From: Ctenosaura bakeri
Lineage: Eukaryota > Chordata > Lepidosauria > Squamata > Iguanidae
Assembly: GCA_948474755.1 (NCBI GenBank)
Contig: CAOLHI010002159.1
Coordinates: 582,501 to 646,500 of the forward strand
Direction: 5' to 3'
DNA: 64,000 nt
Shown: one piece after another, positions 35,417 through 45,504 of the stretch
Position numbering within the stretch: position 1 is the first letter of the stretch
Layout of the letters: the number at the start of each line of letters is the position of its first letter
The notes under the pieces: model-generated
Databases searched by the model: none
Seen by the model: only the letters and a program-made list of their open reading frames with translations
What the model was told of the DNA's origin: nothing
Position numbers and translations under genes: made by a program

Positions 35417-36239
35417 TGTTACCCTGAGAATTTGGGGGTCCTGTGAGGGGCGCCTGGGTTGCCAATTAAAATTCCGATGTTGGGGAAAGTTAGCCTGAAC
35501 ACTGTTTGGTTAGCAAGAGGCAGGGTAACGTCGCGGAATCTTTAACCCTATGTATACAGCGGCGGGTCAGAGAGTAGCTAGACAAGGTTTCAAAATAATA
35601 AATGATTCTTTATTAAAAAGGAACACAGAAGACAAACATAAACTAACTAACTTGGAAAAGAAAGAGAGTTGCAAGGGAAGGCAATATGACCTGTCTCGTA
35701 GTCCTGGAGAGAAGAGGGGTTCCAGGGAAGAAAGCTCAGCATGGGGCGCTGAGGGGAGTCCCTTAGACCACCAGCAGCAAGGCGGGATGGCAGCCCAAAG
35801 TGATCCGGGGATTGGTTAGAAGTGAGAGGTTTTTATAGGGAAGATTGTGCCTTTCGGCTATGGCAGTCCCAAGGAGAACAAAAAGGTTTCAGTGCTGGAC
35901 AAAAGGATTTGGTGAGGTCAAGTTTAGCCTGATTGGATTTGCATATAAGGACAATACTCTAGCCGAGACGTTGATGGCCCAACATAACAGAGTAACTTGA
36001 TTGAAAGCTATGTGGCTATTGAGGGGTTTGTGGTGGGAAGTCCCCTGAAGCTGCGGGCGAGGTTTGAGTTGCTGGTTACAAAGAGGAATGGAATGTAAAA
36101 CCATTAACGGTCGCTCTCTGTCTGTGCTTGTCTGGAGAACTCGCAAACACGTGAGATGAGGTAACTGCGAGCCAGACCAGCTAAGGCCAAATTAAATGAT
36201 ATCAAAATGATATCGGGGTATGCCATAGCAGAAGTAACA
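35417..36239 (-). mobile_element. Solo LTR, 823 bp, with 4-bp target duplication
   Basis: The element starts TGTTACCCTGAG and ends AGAAGTAACA, so its ends are TGTTA...TAACA, and GTTT lies on both sides (35413-35416 and 36240-36243). Read on the minus strand it has a TATA box (plus AGGTTTTTATAGGG near 35827) and a poly(A) signal (plus TTCTTTATTAAAAAGG near 35607). A 4-bp duplication fits a gammaretrovirus-like (ERV1-type) or some Gypsy-like elements. No internal retroviral sequence is present. It lies inside the minus-strand L2, whose text joins up across it. Confidence 0.85.
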
Positions 36240-38084
36240 GTTTCCTGTGGCTAAAGTGTCTCTATCCAGGAAAGGCTGCAGCTGATGGACCACTTAAAGC
36301 TTATACCAAGCACTCCAAGTCATGGAATCCACTTGGGTGTTCAAAGGCACAGACTGATATAGGAGTACTTATAAGCTATGCACTGCTTCCTCATAAGGAG
36401 TGCAATCACATTCAGGGCAGGTAGTTTTTCTGTGCATGACAATCACCAACTCATGCCTTCATTTGTCATAACTTACCGCTTGGAATGTGAGGAATAAGAC
36501 ACAGAGAAGTTAGATTGCCAGGAATTTATGGCTCCAGATAATAGTGGCTGAATCCAAGGAGTTGGGGGCTGAAACAGTTGAGAAGTCCTCTCTTCAGCAG
36601 GATTTGGCAGATGCCAAGGATGCACTCCCCTCTTCTGAAATTTGCAGAAAAGATAAAGAGGAGCTTTGTAGTTCTCAGAATCTGTTAAATAGGAAACACT
36701 GACCTATTAAGCACTTGGCATCCAGAAGGAGCTGCTTATAAATTTTCTTACAGCTCCCTGGAGTATTTGTTGTCTGCAACCTTTCTGTCTCAGTGACTGG
36801 CAGTGCTCTTAGCATTCATGTGCTTTTGACCTATGGACTAACTACGATCAATGACCCTGTATTTTACCTCTCATTGGCTTCATCTATTTGGGTTACTGTC
36901 TTGGTGTAATGACTCATGGACTGTCTGATGACCTTGTTCCTGTTTTTCCCTTTATCTTGTTGGATTACCTGTGACTGACTTGGATTGGATTGACTACCCT
37001 ACAGCTCTTGCTTTACAACTGCATGACTCTTGGGTCACTTGCAGACTGTAGCATAGGACACCATCTTGCTGGGACTCAGCTTCAGTTTGTTAGACTTCTT
37101 CCAGGCCATTGCAGTATCTAGGCATTATTCCAGAACATGCACAGCTTCGGGAAATTCCAGCAAGGATGAATAGGGCTGGGTGTCATCAGTATGTCTATGG
37201 CTCCCAATTCCAGCATTCCTAATGGCCTTAACATATGGCAGTGGGGCTAAACAGGATTCTTTTAATGCTATCTTCTGGAATCATCTTCAGATAGCAGTAG
37301 AACTACCATAAAACAGTACCTCCTCTTCCCATCCGGTAGGAATACATGATCAGTGGTATCAAAAAATACTGAGAGATCCAGGAAGATTAACACTCCTGTT
37401 CACTTGGAGTAGGCCATTCATCAGGACAACTGAATGTGTGTCAGTACTATATCTTGAAACCTGACTGAAATGGGTTTAGATATATGTTTCCTCCAGGAAA
37501 GTCTGAAGCTGCTCAGCCGCTACAGGTTCAAGCACGTTCCCCAAAAAAGACACATTAGCAATAGAGTAGCAATTGTCACATTCTTCTGGGTCCTCTGGGT
37601 GCACTATAGTTTCCTTCAAGGCAGTAGGCATCTCCGCACATGTCATAATGAGGCATTTACCATCCTCTGAACCCAACTCTGTCCAATCTTATCAGTTAAG
37701 AATAGAAGAGGCATTACTGGATTTTTTTGGGAGGGCATACATGCAACTGCATACAAAGCACAACAATGAGTCATTTAATTTTTGGTTGTACTTGTTCTGT
37801 GATTTATGCAGCCTGTACTCTAGGTATCATCCTGCCTGTTTCATTGCTTGTAGATCTTCTGTAAACCATTGTGAATCGTGGGCTTCATGCTTAGAAGGGG
37901 TTATATGGATCTTTCCTTCTCATCATTCTGGAGTTGGGCTAAGGCTTTGATTGAATTGTTGGCCCAAAGCGTCCCAGAAGTTCCATAAGGAACAGACCAT
38001 TTTAATTGGTTCCTCATCTGCTGCCATAACAAATTCACAAAGAAGTGATTCAACTACAATGGGATTATTGAACAAACTTCTGGG

Positions 38085-38655
38085 AAAAGAGAATTGGAGG
38101 TACAGCTGCAGCTACAAGGGAGGAAGCATGGCACAGGAGGAAGCTGAAGCAAACTTGAGAGGAAGGATGGAAAGATGGGAGGTGCATCACATGGGTGCAA
38201 AGTACAAGTGAAGGGAATAGAAAGTGAATCAAATAAGGAAGGTAAGATATGCAAGTGGTGAAGTGCAAGAAGGAAGAGAGGAAACAGTGCAAAGGTGTAG
38301 GGTAGGAGAGGAGGGGATTGGAAGCAAAGAAGGATGAGATCTTCAGTGATATGCTTTATGGATAAGAGAGGCAGGCATTAGGTGATGGAAGATGCAAAAG
38401 AGGGAGGAATGGTTATACAATGTGAGACAAAAAGAAAGGGGAGTGTGGGACGTGCAAGCGGCAGAATGCAAGAAGAAAGGAGGAGTGCATGACAAAGAAG
38501 GAGGGGAGCATGACAAAGGTAGAAAGTGAGGCAAGGAAGAGAGAGTGATACAGCTTCAAGGTAAAGGAGGAAGACATTGTGAAGGCAAAAGGAGAGGAAA
38601 GGAGGAAAGAGAAAGTGAAAGGTGGGTGCAAGAAATAAGAGAGGTAAGTACATGG
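38085..38655. repeat. Purine-rich degenerate tandem repeat
   Basis: About 570 bp in which the plus strand is overwhelmingly A and G, with recurring words such as GGAAGGAAG, GTGCAAGAAGGAAGAG, AGTGAGGCAAGG and GCATGACAAAGG. The flanks share a unit: CTACAAGGGAGGAAGCATGG at 38111 and TGTACAAGGGAAGTAGCATG at 38662. The minus-strand frames across it (up to 113 codons, Ser/Pro/Leu/Phe-rich) reflect composition only. Confidence 0.75.
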
Positions 38656-38936
38656 TAGGGCTGTACAAGGGAAGTAGCATGGTTTGTAAGTTTATTCTTA
38701 CTTCCCATTGCATTTCCATCTGTGAACCAGAAGGCAGTCACTCTGGGAGACTTCTTGTGATACTTTCATGGACATGTGCCTTTTTGCCATCTCAGAAAAA
38801 AACAACTGTTGCCCCCCCAAAAGAAATATAACAGTGATGTGATGAGAATCGCATTAAAAGTCCCTATATGTGACAAAATGGCATCATTATTGTTGCTGCT
38901 GCTATTGTTGTTATTATGACACCATGGGCCGTTTCA

Positions 38937-39114
38937 TACTACACAGCCATAGCCCTGTGATTCCACTTTAAATGCTATGGCTCTTTTCTGTCCAGTCTTG
39001 GAATATGTAGTTTGATAGGTGCAAGAGCCCTTTGGTTGAAAATTCTAAATACAAGATTCCATAGGATGTAACCATGACAATGAATGTGGAAACATAGTGT
39101 GTAGAGTGGAAGTC
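38937..39114. mobile_element. GGCC-ended miniature transposon, diverged copy
   Basis: The left end GGCCGTTTCATACTACACAG is clear. The right end GTGTGTAGAGTGGAAGTCT is degraded. The middle retains CCAAGACTGG/TTTGGTTGAAAATTCTA-like sequence and ATTCCATAGGATGTAACC, which parallel the palindromic subfamily. No clean target duplication. Confidence 0.55.
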
Positions 39115-39149
39115 TCCAAAGACAAGCACAAAGGTATTTTACATGATTT

Positions 39150-39310
39150 CTGTCTTGCTGTTAGTCCCCACAGCAACTCTATAAGGTAGATTTGCTGAAA
39201 GGAGATGATGGCCCAAGCTCATATGGTGAATTCCACGACCACACAGGGATTTGAACTTGGATCTGTCTGCTCCAAGTTTGAATTTTATTCTATACCAGTT
39301 CTCTATGAAG
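39150..39310 (-). mobile_element. MIR-like / tRNA-derived SINE
   Basis: The plus strand reads CCCCACAGCAACTCTATAAG, then GATGATGGCCCAAGCTCATA, then CACAGGGATTTGAACTTGGA, then ATTCTATACCAGTTCTCT. This order (central domain, then B-box-like GGATTTGAAC, then tRNA head) is a SINE in reverse complement, related to MIR-like reptile SINEs. Confidence 0.6.
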
Positions 39311-39479
39311 AGTTCATACTATGTTCTTTAAAAAAAAGTTGAAAAGTAGCAACAGGAAAAATATGAATATTAATGTGTTGAGTTTGTATAATTAGAATGC
39401 AAATTAATAATATGCATAATAACAACAATTTCTGTAGTATGCAAATTGGATACCTGGATTTGAGGAGCTGGAATATGTC

Positions 39480-39800
39480 AAATCTAGTTAGCGAGCAGCC
39501 ATCAAAAAGCCATCACTTGTGGCCTCATTGAAAGTATCTGTCAGAATGCTGAGACTGGGATAAAGCCTTTCTCTGAGAGTTCCAGAGCTCAGACAGGTTC
39601 ATATGGGGAAATGCAGTCTTTCAGATAGTTTGGACCTAAGCCACATAGGGCCTTATAGGTCATAACAAGCAGCTTGAATCACATCTGGAAATAGACTGGC
39701 AGCCAGCAAAGTTATCATAATCAGGAGTTTCTGCTCTCTATACAATCTGACTGACAGCACACTTATGAGGACAGAATTTACAACCCCCACACCACCTACA
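39480..39800 (-). mobile_element. L2-clade LINE 3' UTR fragment
   Basis: The plus-strand AGCCACATAGGGCCTTATAG, GTCATAACAAGCAGCTTGAA and ACTGGCAGCCAGCAAAG match the minus-strand 3' UTR of the LINE family at 34595-38000 (for example TTTAGGGCTTTAAAGCTTCT at 35325). It is a separate, shorter copy. Confidence 0.6.
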
Positions 39801-39804
39801 CTGC

Positions 39805-40440
39805 CTGACTTCCTTTGCTGTAAAGGCAGGATACATGCGTGGTACATAAAATAAATGATAACAGCTCAAAGCACCACAGCATTAGATGACCTTTTTCTCG
39901 TATTTTTCAGCTGGCTGTTCAACACTTTCAAGTACATGGTGCACTTAACTGGAAAACTTCTGTCATGAAGCTCTTAAGGGCTTAGCAATACTGTCAGGTT
40001 CCACTTTAATAGCAGCCTTAGCAAAATCCTGAATTAGTATAGTTACATTGCAGTAGTGCTTACCAAAGCCCCAGGAGTCCACAAGTTCTTCCTTGTTCCT
40101 TACAAGTACAAAAATGAACCACAGTTTTGCTTTTTAAATAAAAGGTGGGGAAAAAAACTCTTGAAGCAACATTGTGTTGACAAGCATGTTCTTAAATTAA
40201 AACAGGCTTTGGCTGTTGATAGGTGCTCAGTGCTATTCTGAGTAGCGGCATAGAGAATTAAGGATCATGCCATTGTTCCATCAAGTGCTGTGAGATCTGT
40301 ACTGTGAAGATTAAGGTAGAAATATGAAACAGCAAAATCTCTGAGTTGCTTCTGCTCCGGCCCCCAAACAATAACTGGACATCTCATCACAGCCCGCGGT
40401 ATTGTCCTGGCGTTCTGCCAGAAATAGAAGGATCAGGCAG
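39805..40440. other. Stretch with no recognised feature
   Basis: A short LINE-tail-like AAAATAAATGATAAC lies near 39847-39861. The rest is unassigned and may include the degraded head of the following SINE. Confidence 0.35.
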
Positions 40441-40447
40441 AAACTGA

Positions 40448-40562
40448 TGTAAAAAGCCCCTGCCTAAGACTTGGCAGAGTTGCTGTTGGCCAGAGAAGAC
40501 ACAGTAATTGGACTAGACAGACAAATAGTCAGTTGTGGTATAAACTACCTTTACAGGTTCCA
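40448..40562 (+). mobile_element. Squamate tRNA-derived SINE, 3' part
   Basis: GGCAGAGTTGCTGTTGGCCA, then GAGAAGACACAGTAATTGGA, then CTAGACAGACAAATAGTCAG, ending TACCTTTACAGGTTCC. This is a diverged copy of the SINE core seen at 24590. Confidence 0.6.
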
Positions 40563-40827
40563 GACTTTGTGTAGTGGTGTATGTCAGCAACAATTGCCAA
40601 CATAGCTAGATGGAGTATTGAGGTGTTGTGCAATGCTGTTAGGAGAAAGGGATGGAGCATCTTGGCATAAAGCCAGAGCTCAGAAAAGTTACTTTTTTGG
40701 TTACTCCTTCCAGAGTCTCCCAGAGGCCATGTTAACTGGAGCATTTGGAAAGCTATAATTCAATAAGTCACTGTTCTGAGCATTGAATGTGTAATTAGTA
40801 AACTTGCATCTAATATTTCCTAACATA

Positions 40828-41245
40828 GGTCCTTTTGGCATGCCATTTCCCATGCGAAATGGCTACAGGAGTACTGTGGGATCACGAGGACAGTTCTGCA
40901 TGACGTTCTCATGATTGTGTGGCACTCCCATAGCAATCCCACAGCAATCGCGGATTATATCATTTTTGGCTCTTTGCCAAAAATGACCCGTGATTGTGCA
41001 TTCCTCCCACATCCCTTCCATACTTACCTGGCATGTGAAACCTCAGGAAGCGCGATGGCTGCGCTTCCTCCCCCAGCACAACGGGAAAGTACCTGGCTGT
41101 GTTGTGGAAGGAAGAGGCAGAGCTATCGTGCTTCCTTCCACCCAGCATGGAGCTGGTGTGGAGGGAAGCACAAGGGACGCGATTCCTTCCTGCAAGAGGC
41201 TTTTCACATGATCCCTGTGAGAAAAGGTAAGGTGTGAAAAGGGCC
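40828..41245. mobile_element. GGCC-ended miniature DNA transposon, 418 bp
   Basis: The left end GGTCCTTTTGGCATG and right end GGTGTGAAAAGGGCC are inverted, flanked by exact ATA duplications (40825-40827, 41246-41248). Internal GTGGAAGGAAGAGGCAGAGC and CTTCCTTCCACCCAGC form paired segments. Same subtype as 23061 and 49481. Confidence 0.8.
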
Positions 41246-41249
41246 ATAG

Positions 41250-43080
41250 TGATGGACTGGAAATGTGCAGACAGATGCTTGTTGAAACTGTATTATGATA
41301 GGATTCCCTTCTTATATAGATATGTAAACATAAATTTTATTGCCCCATTATCTGGCCTGACATTTTAAGATATATGTAAAAATATCATCTTTACCTGCAA
41401 ACAGTACATAAACACATAGCAACTGTAATCCTTTAGAGAGAACTATGATGTCACAGATCCACTTTTTGATGGAGTGGAGGAAGTTTGGATATAGGTGTTG
41501 CCACATTTCTGGAAAAGATGGTCTGTAGGAGTTCAGCTTTCTTTTAAAAATCATACATACAGATAGTTCAGATTGGTAGAGCTATGTATGCAAGCCTTGT
41601 TTGAGCACATAATTTCTTGCCCACTTAGAAGTACATGCATACAAGTTTGTGCATAGCCTCTAGCTAGTGTGGGAGCCAACTTCTGTGCATTGTACATTCA
41701 TACAAATCATCAACATTTTTATTGTTGATTTTCTTCTCACACATTAAATATTTACTACCTGATTAACATTAAACATTTAAATTACCATTTTCCCCTCAAA
41801 AATATAATGGAAAAGTTAAAATACATGTTAGCTTTGCTAGACAGTTTGGAACCAATATGTTAGTATTAATTATGTTAATTTCATTTTTAATTAAACACTT
41901 AAACCAGGATGTAAAACACACTTTTTCCCAACAAAATGTAATGTAATTTTTGAAGTCATTTTTAGAAATAAATGAATTTAAATGGAAAAATTAGGTGGCT
42001 TATCTATCTTTTTCCATGCTTTGCTTTGTTTGCTGCTATGTATTCCTGTTCCTCCAACCATCAAACACTTTTTTAAAGAGTGAATAATGTAATATTCTGA
42101 CATAGACATGGTCCAAGTTCTAACCAGTATGGGGAAAATACTACAATTCTCTATGTGTAGCAATTTGGGCAGATATAAGCTCCTCAGCCAATGTGGAGTA
42201 GCATTTCAAAGTAAGCCTGACTCAGCAGGCAGTCTTCTGCTATGTTGCTTTTCGGTTTTGGCAGAACAAAGGAGCATCCATTTGTTCGTCTGTGTGTGTT
42301 CCTTTTGTCTAATGATGATTTTCCTTATACTTTGTCTTTTAGAAAGTACTTACCTAGAAACAGTAAAAAATCATGTAGGTCAATGGACAAAGACAGGATC
42401 TGAACAGCAATGGAATGATATCTTCCCCCTGCCCCAAGTGCTAGATCTTGAATGATATCACTGCTGGGCTGTCTATTTCTCCCAAATATTTCTCACTGAA
42501 AGAGTTGTTCTTGTTGGTTAATCATTAATGTAGTGTCTTGATTTTTATTACGGAGTTGTTAGTTGTTGGTGCATGTTGTGTGGTGAGTCTAGTTTATAGT
42601 TTATATTTCTAGACAAGAGGTTTATATTTCCTGCCTCCTTCCCATCCATATATATTTGTTTCTATCCTCACTCATTTTCTTTCAGCAGATGAGCGAGTAA
42701 GAAATGGAGTTTTCCAAAATCCATTCAGTTTTTCTTTCTTGCCAAAGTTCAAGAGAAAGATGGTAAGTGAGAGGTAAATCATGAGTAGGGGTTTTCACCT
42801 GCATTCCAGTAAGTAAAGTAAATGCCAGTTTAGAATTCATGTAATGAAAATAAATGTTCCTTTTTCAAGGAAACATAATTAACATAATTTTGTTTTAACT
42901 GTTTAGTATAAACATTTCATATTGGCATTTTTTTGCCTGACCTTTCTACTCTGTTGCTAGAGGGTAGTTCACTGAGAATGAGCTAAAGATGTGTAGACAC
43001 ATGCTTTGCATAGCAGTGTGCTGGACTATCACATCTGTAGGCTGTTCCCCGAAAAAAATGTAACCAGTCCAGTCAATGTG
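41250..43080. other. Stretch with no recognised feature
   Basis: Very AT-rich sequence. The 115-codon frame at 42108-42455 has no recognised motif and I do not call it coding. Confidence 0.4.
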
Positions 43081-43093
43081 GTGCTTGGAGTCT

Positions 43094-43173
43094 GAAGTGA
43101 CGAAAGACAACGAGATATCTTTCGGAGCATGGGGAAATGCTCCGAAAGATATCTCCTTGTCTTTCATCACTTC
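43094..43173. repeat. Near-perfect hairpin, 37-bp arms
   Basis: The left arm (43094-43130) begins GAAGTGACGAAAGACAACGA and ends TTTCGGAGCAT. The right arm (43137-43173) is its reverse complement at 35 of 37 positions. The loop is only six bases (GGGGAA). The structure is not flanked by obvious longer inverted repeats or a target duplication. It could be a tiny foldback element or a miRNA-like precursor. A 107-codon minus-strand frame (42946-43269) runs through it but matches nothing I know. Confidence 0.85.
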
Positions 43174-43278
43174 ATTTGGCGTCACTTCTATTAATTCATA
43201 GAAGATTAACAATGTTAATATTTTTGTGTGAAGACAAATAATAGCAGTGTGAAATTCAAACACACACATTCAATCTAA

Positions 43279-43480
43279 GGCCATTTCCACACTACACTGT
43301 TATAGTGCTGTTATTCCACTTTCAACATCCTGTGGCATTCTGGGGTCTGCCGTTTAGGGAAGGACATTGAGAATTCTCAGCCAGAGACCTCTTTGGTCTC
43401 AGTAAACTACAAACCCCAGAATTCCACAGGATGTTGAAGGTAGGATTGTAGCACTGTAACAGTGTAGTGCAGAAATGGCC
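43279..43480. mobile_element. GGCC-ended miniature DNA transposon, 202 bp
   Basis: GGCCATTTCCACACTACACT and AGTGTAGTGCAGAAATGGCC are inverted ends, flanked by exact TAA duplications (43276-43278, 43481-43483). The body is one long palindrome with CACTTTCAACATCCTGTGG and its complement. This is the best-preserved copy of the short subfamily; TAA fits the TWA target of PIF/Harbinger. Confidence 0.88.
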
Positions 43481-43734
43481 TAAGATTAAAATTCATTAAG
43501 TTCATATGACAGAACAGACAATTAAAGTTCTTTTCTTTCAAAGGAAAATCATGATTTCTGACACCCTTTTAGAAAGAATATAACACTATATATATTCTTA
43601 TATATTCAGCATTTAGAAAAAATAGCCACTGGTCTCAGAATTATTCATTACAACAGTAACTGCAGCCAGGGCCCAATGATGTTGAAATTATAGTTCTTAC
43701 TCAGTTGATTAACCTTATGGGGCTCATTGAAGAG

Positions 43735-43920
43735 CTGCTGTGAGGTACCGATTAGAGAACTGGGCATGGATTTGCAAGATACAGGTACTAACTCCCATGG
43801 AGCCACGAAACTTACCAAGTGACCTTGGAATAGTCATTCACTAGCCCAACCTATCTCACAGGATAGAATGAAGACAAAATGGTAGCTGTGTACCTCACTT
43901 TAGGTTTAGGGAAGGTGGGA
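43735..43920 (+). mobile_element. tRNA-derived SINE with GTGACCTTGG central domain
   Basis: CTAACTCCCATGGAGCCACG, AAGTGACCTTGGAATAGTCA, CTAGCCCAACCTATCTCACA and GGATAGAATGAAGACAAAAT follow the order of a squamate SINE (usual form GGGTGACCTTGGGCCAGTCA...CCTACCTCACAGGGTTGTTG...GGATAAAATGG). Diverged. Confidence 0.6.
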
Positions 43921-44049
43921 CATATGCTTATGTGAGGAATAAGAGTAATAAGAATCATAAACCTTTCTACTGAGGGAGTGAACCATGAAAATGAGGAAGG
44001 GAAGAGCTTTAAGCACAGGGTTTTTTTGAGTCTGATCACCCAGATTCAT

Positions 44050-45500
44050 TTTGATTAAACCCAACTTCCTGTGGAAGCCTCTCATCCATTGGTGGTCAGG
44101 CTTACTTGGTCTGGCAGAACTGGCTTAGCTCTTCTAGGTTCACCTAGAATTAGTTATTCCCTTACATGTTGGATAGACCAGCTTTCCTCCATTGCAGGTC
44201 TGATAGGCACAATAAACCCCTGTATTGTGCAGTGAAACCTTGTGAAGGCTTGTTCTGCATCATCCACCTTCTTGGTGGTTTAAGTGTTGGACTAGTGATT
44301 AGTCCAGGTTAATAACCATGGCTTCTAGGAAAGGTAGCGGGGTGCCAAGGGTAAAGGCCAACTTAAGTAAAAACTAGCCAGGCATCCCTCTCCAACACTG
44401 AGTCCTCAGACAAGGAAGGAGAAGAGGGTGGATTGTCTGCTATCTTGCCCAGACTCAAAACTCTGGAGAAGGTCCAGGTCCCTCCTAAACAGTCTGTAGT
44501 CCCAGCTAAACCAGATCTGGGAGACCAGATCTGACTCAAAACAGATCTGGGAAACCAGATCTGAGAGTAAGGTAAATCTTACTAAACAGATTTCGGCCCA
44601 TTTAGACGCCTTCGAAAAATGGAGCTGTTATGAGAATGATGTTTTGCCGTTGAAAGTGGAAGAAGTTCCAGTGGCCCTGGTGGCTGGTGCTGATGGTGAT
44701 GTTGGAGAGCCTGCATCAGTGGAATATATTACAGGGGAGCCTTCTGCCCATCTATATGAGTACATATAACTGGGGGGGGGTCTGGAGTATTCTAAGTAGA
44801 CAGGCATCTGTTGGCTCTAGCAACAAGGGAGTGGGTCCTGTGGGAGGAGGACTTCCCACACAATACAGTTTAAGCTTAGGTCAATCTAAAATGCCTCCTT
44901 ATCCCCAAGGGTCCTATCCTTCACAATAGTTTCATGAGGATTTAGCAAGTATGCAGCAGGCAACCTGCAGTAGATACAGAACAGTCCCTTATGGTGCTAT
45001 TCTATATGGAGAGCAGATGCTTCCCTTGAGGGACCACTTATTACAGGTTATTGGTGACAAATTTCTGTATGGCGAATATGTGGATGCCTCACTTTTCTTC
45101 ATTGTGATTTGAAGAAAAATAATAAAGAGGTGTTGGATGACAAAGAGAAAGAAAAAATTGCATAGGTGTAATGTACGTAGAATATAGGGAAATTGGTTGC
45201 CTGGGGTTTTTGTCTGTGTGGTATTATTGTGAAGGTGCAGCCGTGGAGGATATTTTTGCTTTGTCTGCATGTGGATATTATTTACTGTGCCTATATTGTG
45301 GCAGGATGTGTCTTTGTGAGGGCTGGAAAGCTGGTTGCAGCACAAGTGGCTTGGTAGGGAACAGATAAGTGTTTGAGGGATGAAAAGAGGAAGAGAGGAT
45401 AAACTAAGGTTGAAAGAGAGAAATGGGAAGAGAGAGAAAGAGAGGGAGGGTTAAATAAGTTAAATAAAGTGGACCTTTTCTACTGGAGTCTCTGTGCCTG
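44050..45500 (+). pseudogene. DIRS-type retrotransposon gag relic (copy 2)
   Basis: After a leader with GGTTTAAGTGTTGGACTAG (also present in copy 1 near 16060), ATG at 44318 starts MASRKGSGVPRVKA and soon hits a stop. The best match to copy 1 is LSAILPRLKTLEKVQVPPKQ (about 44437-44500) against LSTILVKFKALEKIWVPLKQ, then VLPLKVEEVPVA against VLPREVEEVPLV. GDKFLYGEYVDAS (about 45053-45093) and a degraded NWLPGVF-like stretch follow. No zinc knuckle, reverse transcriptase or recombinase is visible. The 3' side ends in a purine-rich tract and TTAAATAAAGTGGACC (about 45459-45474), which may be the element's 3' terminus. Confidence 0.68.
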
Positions 45501-45504
45501 GTTT

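Larger units (their letters stand above)
34595..38000 (-). mobile_element. L2-clade LINE, interrupted by two younger insertions
   Basis: The minus strand carries, from right to left, an ORF2 relic then its long 3' UTR. At 37676-37476 the protein reads MPTALKETIVHP, NVSFLGNVLEPVAAEQLQTF, LEETYI. At about 37395-37340 it reads GVLIFLDLSVFFDTTDHVFL, the polymerase motif A block of L2 enzymes. The 3' UTR includes ATTGTCTTCAAGAGCAACCC (35349) and ATCCAGGAAAGGCTGCAGCT (36265). It resumes cleanly across a 239-bp element (34900-35138) and an 823-bp LTR (35417-36239), and ends near 34595. Stops and frameshifts make it inactive. The right edge near 38000 is soft. Confidence 0.75.

Noticed and set aside
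37573..37950. 125-codon plus-strand frame
   Set aside because: The opposite strand encodes recognisable L2 reverse transcriptase, so this is its antisense shadow.
38054..38741. Minus-strand Ser/Pro/Leu/Phe-rich frames, possibly membrane proteins
   Set aside because: They are the pyrimidine strand of a purine-rich tandem repeat; the hydrophobic look is compositional.
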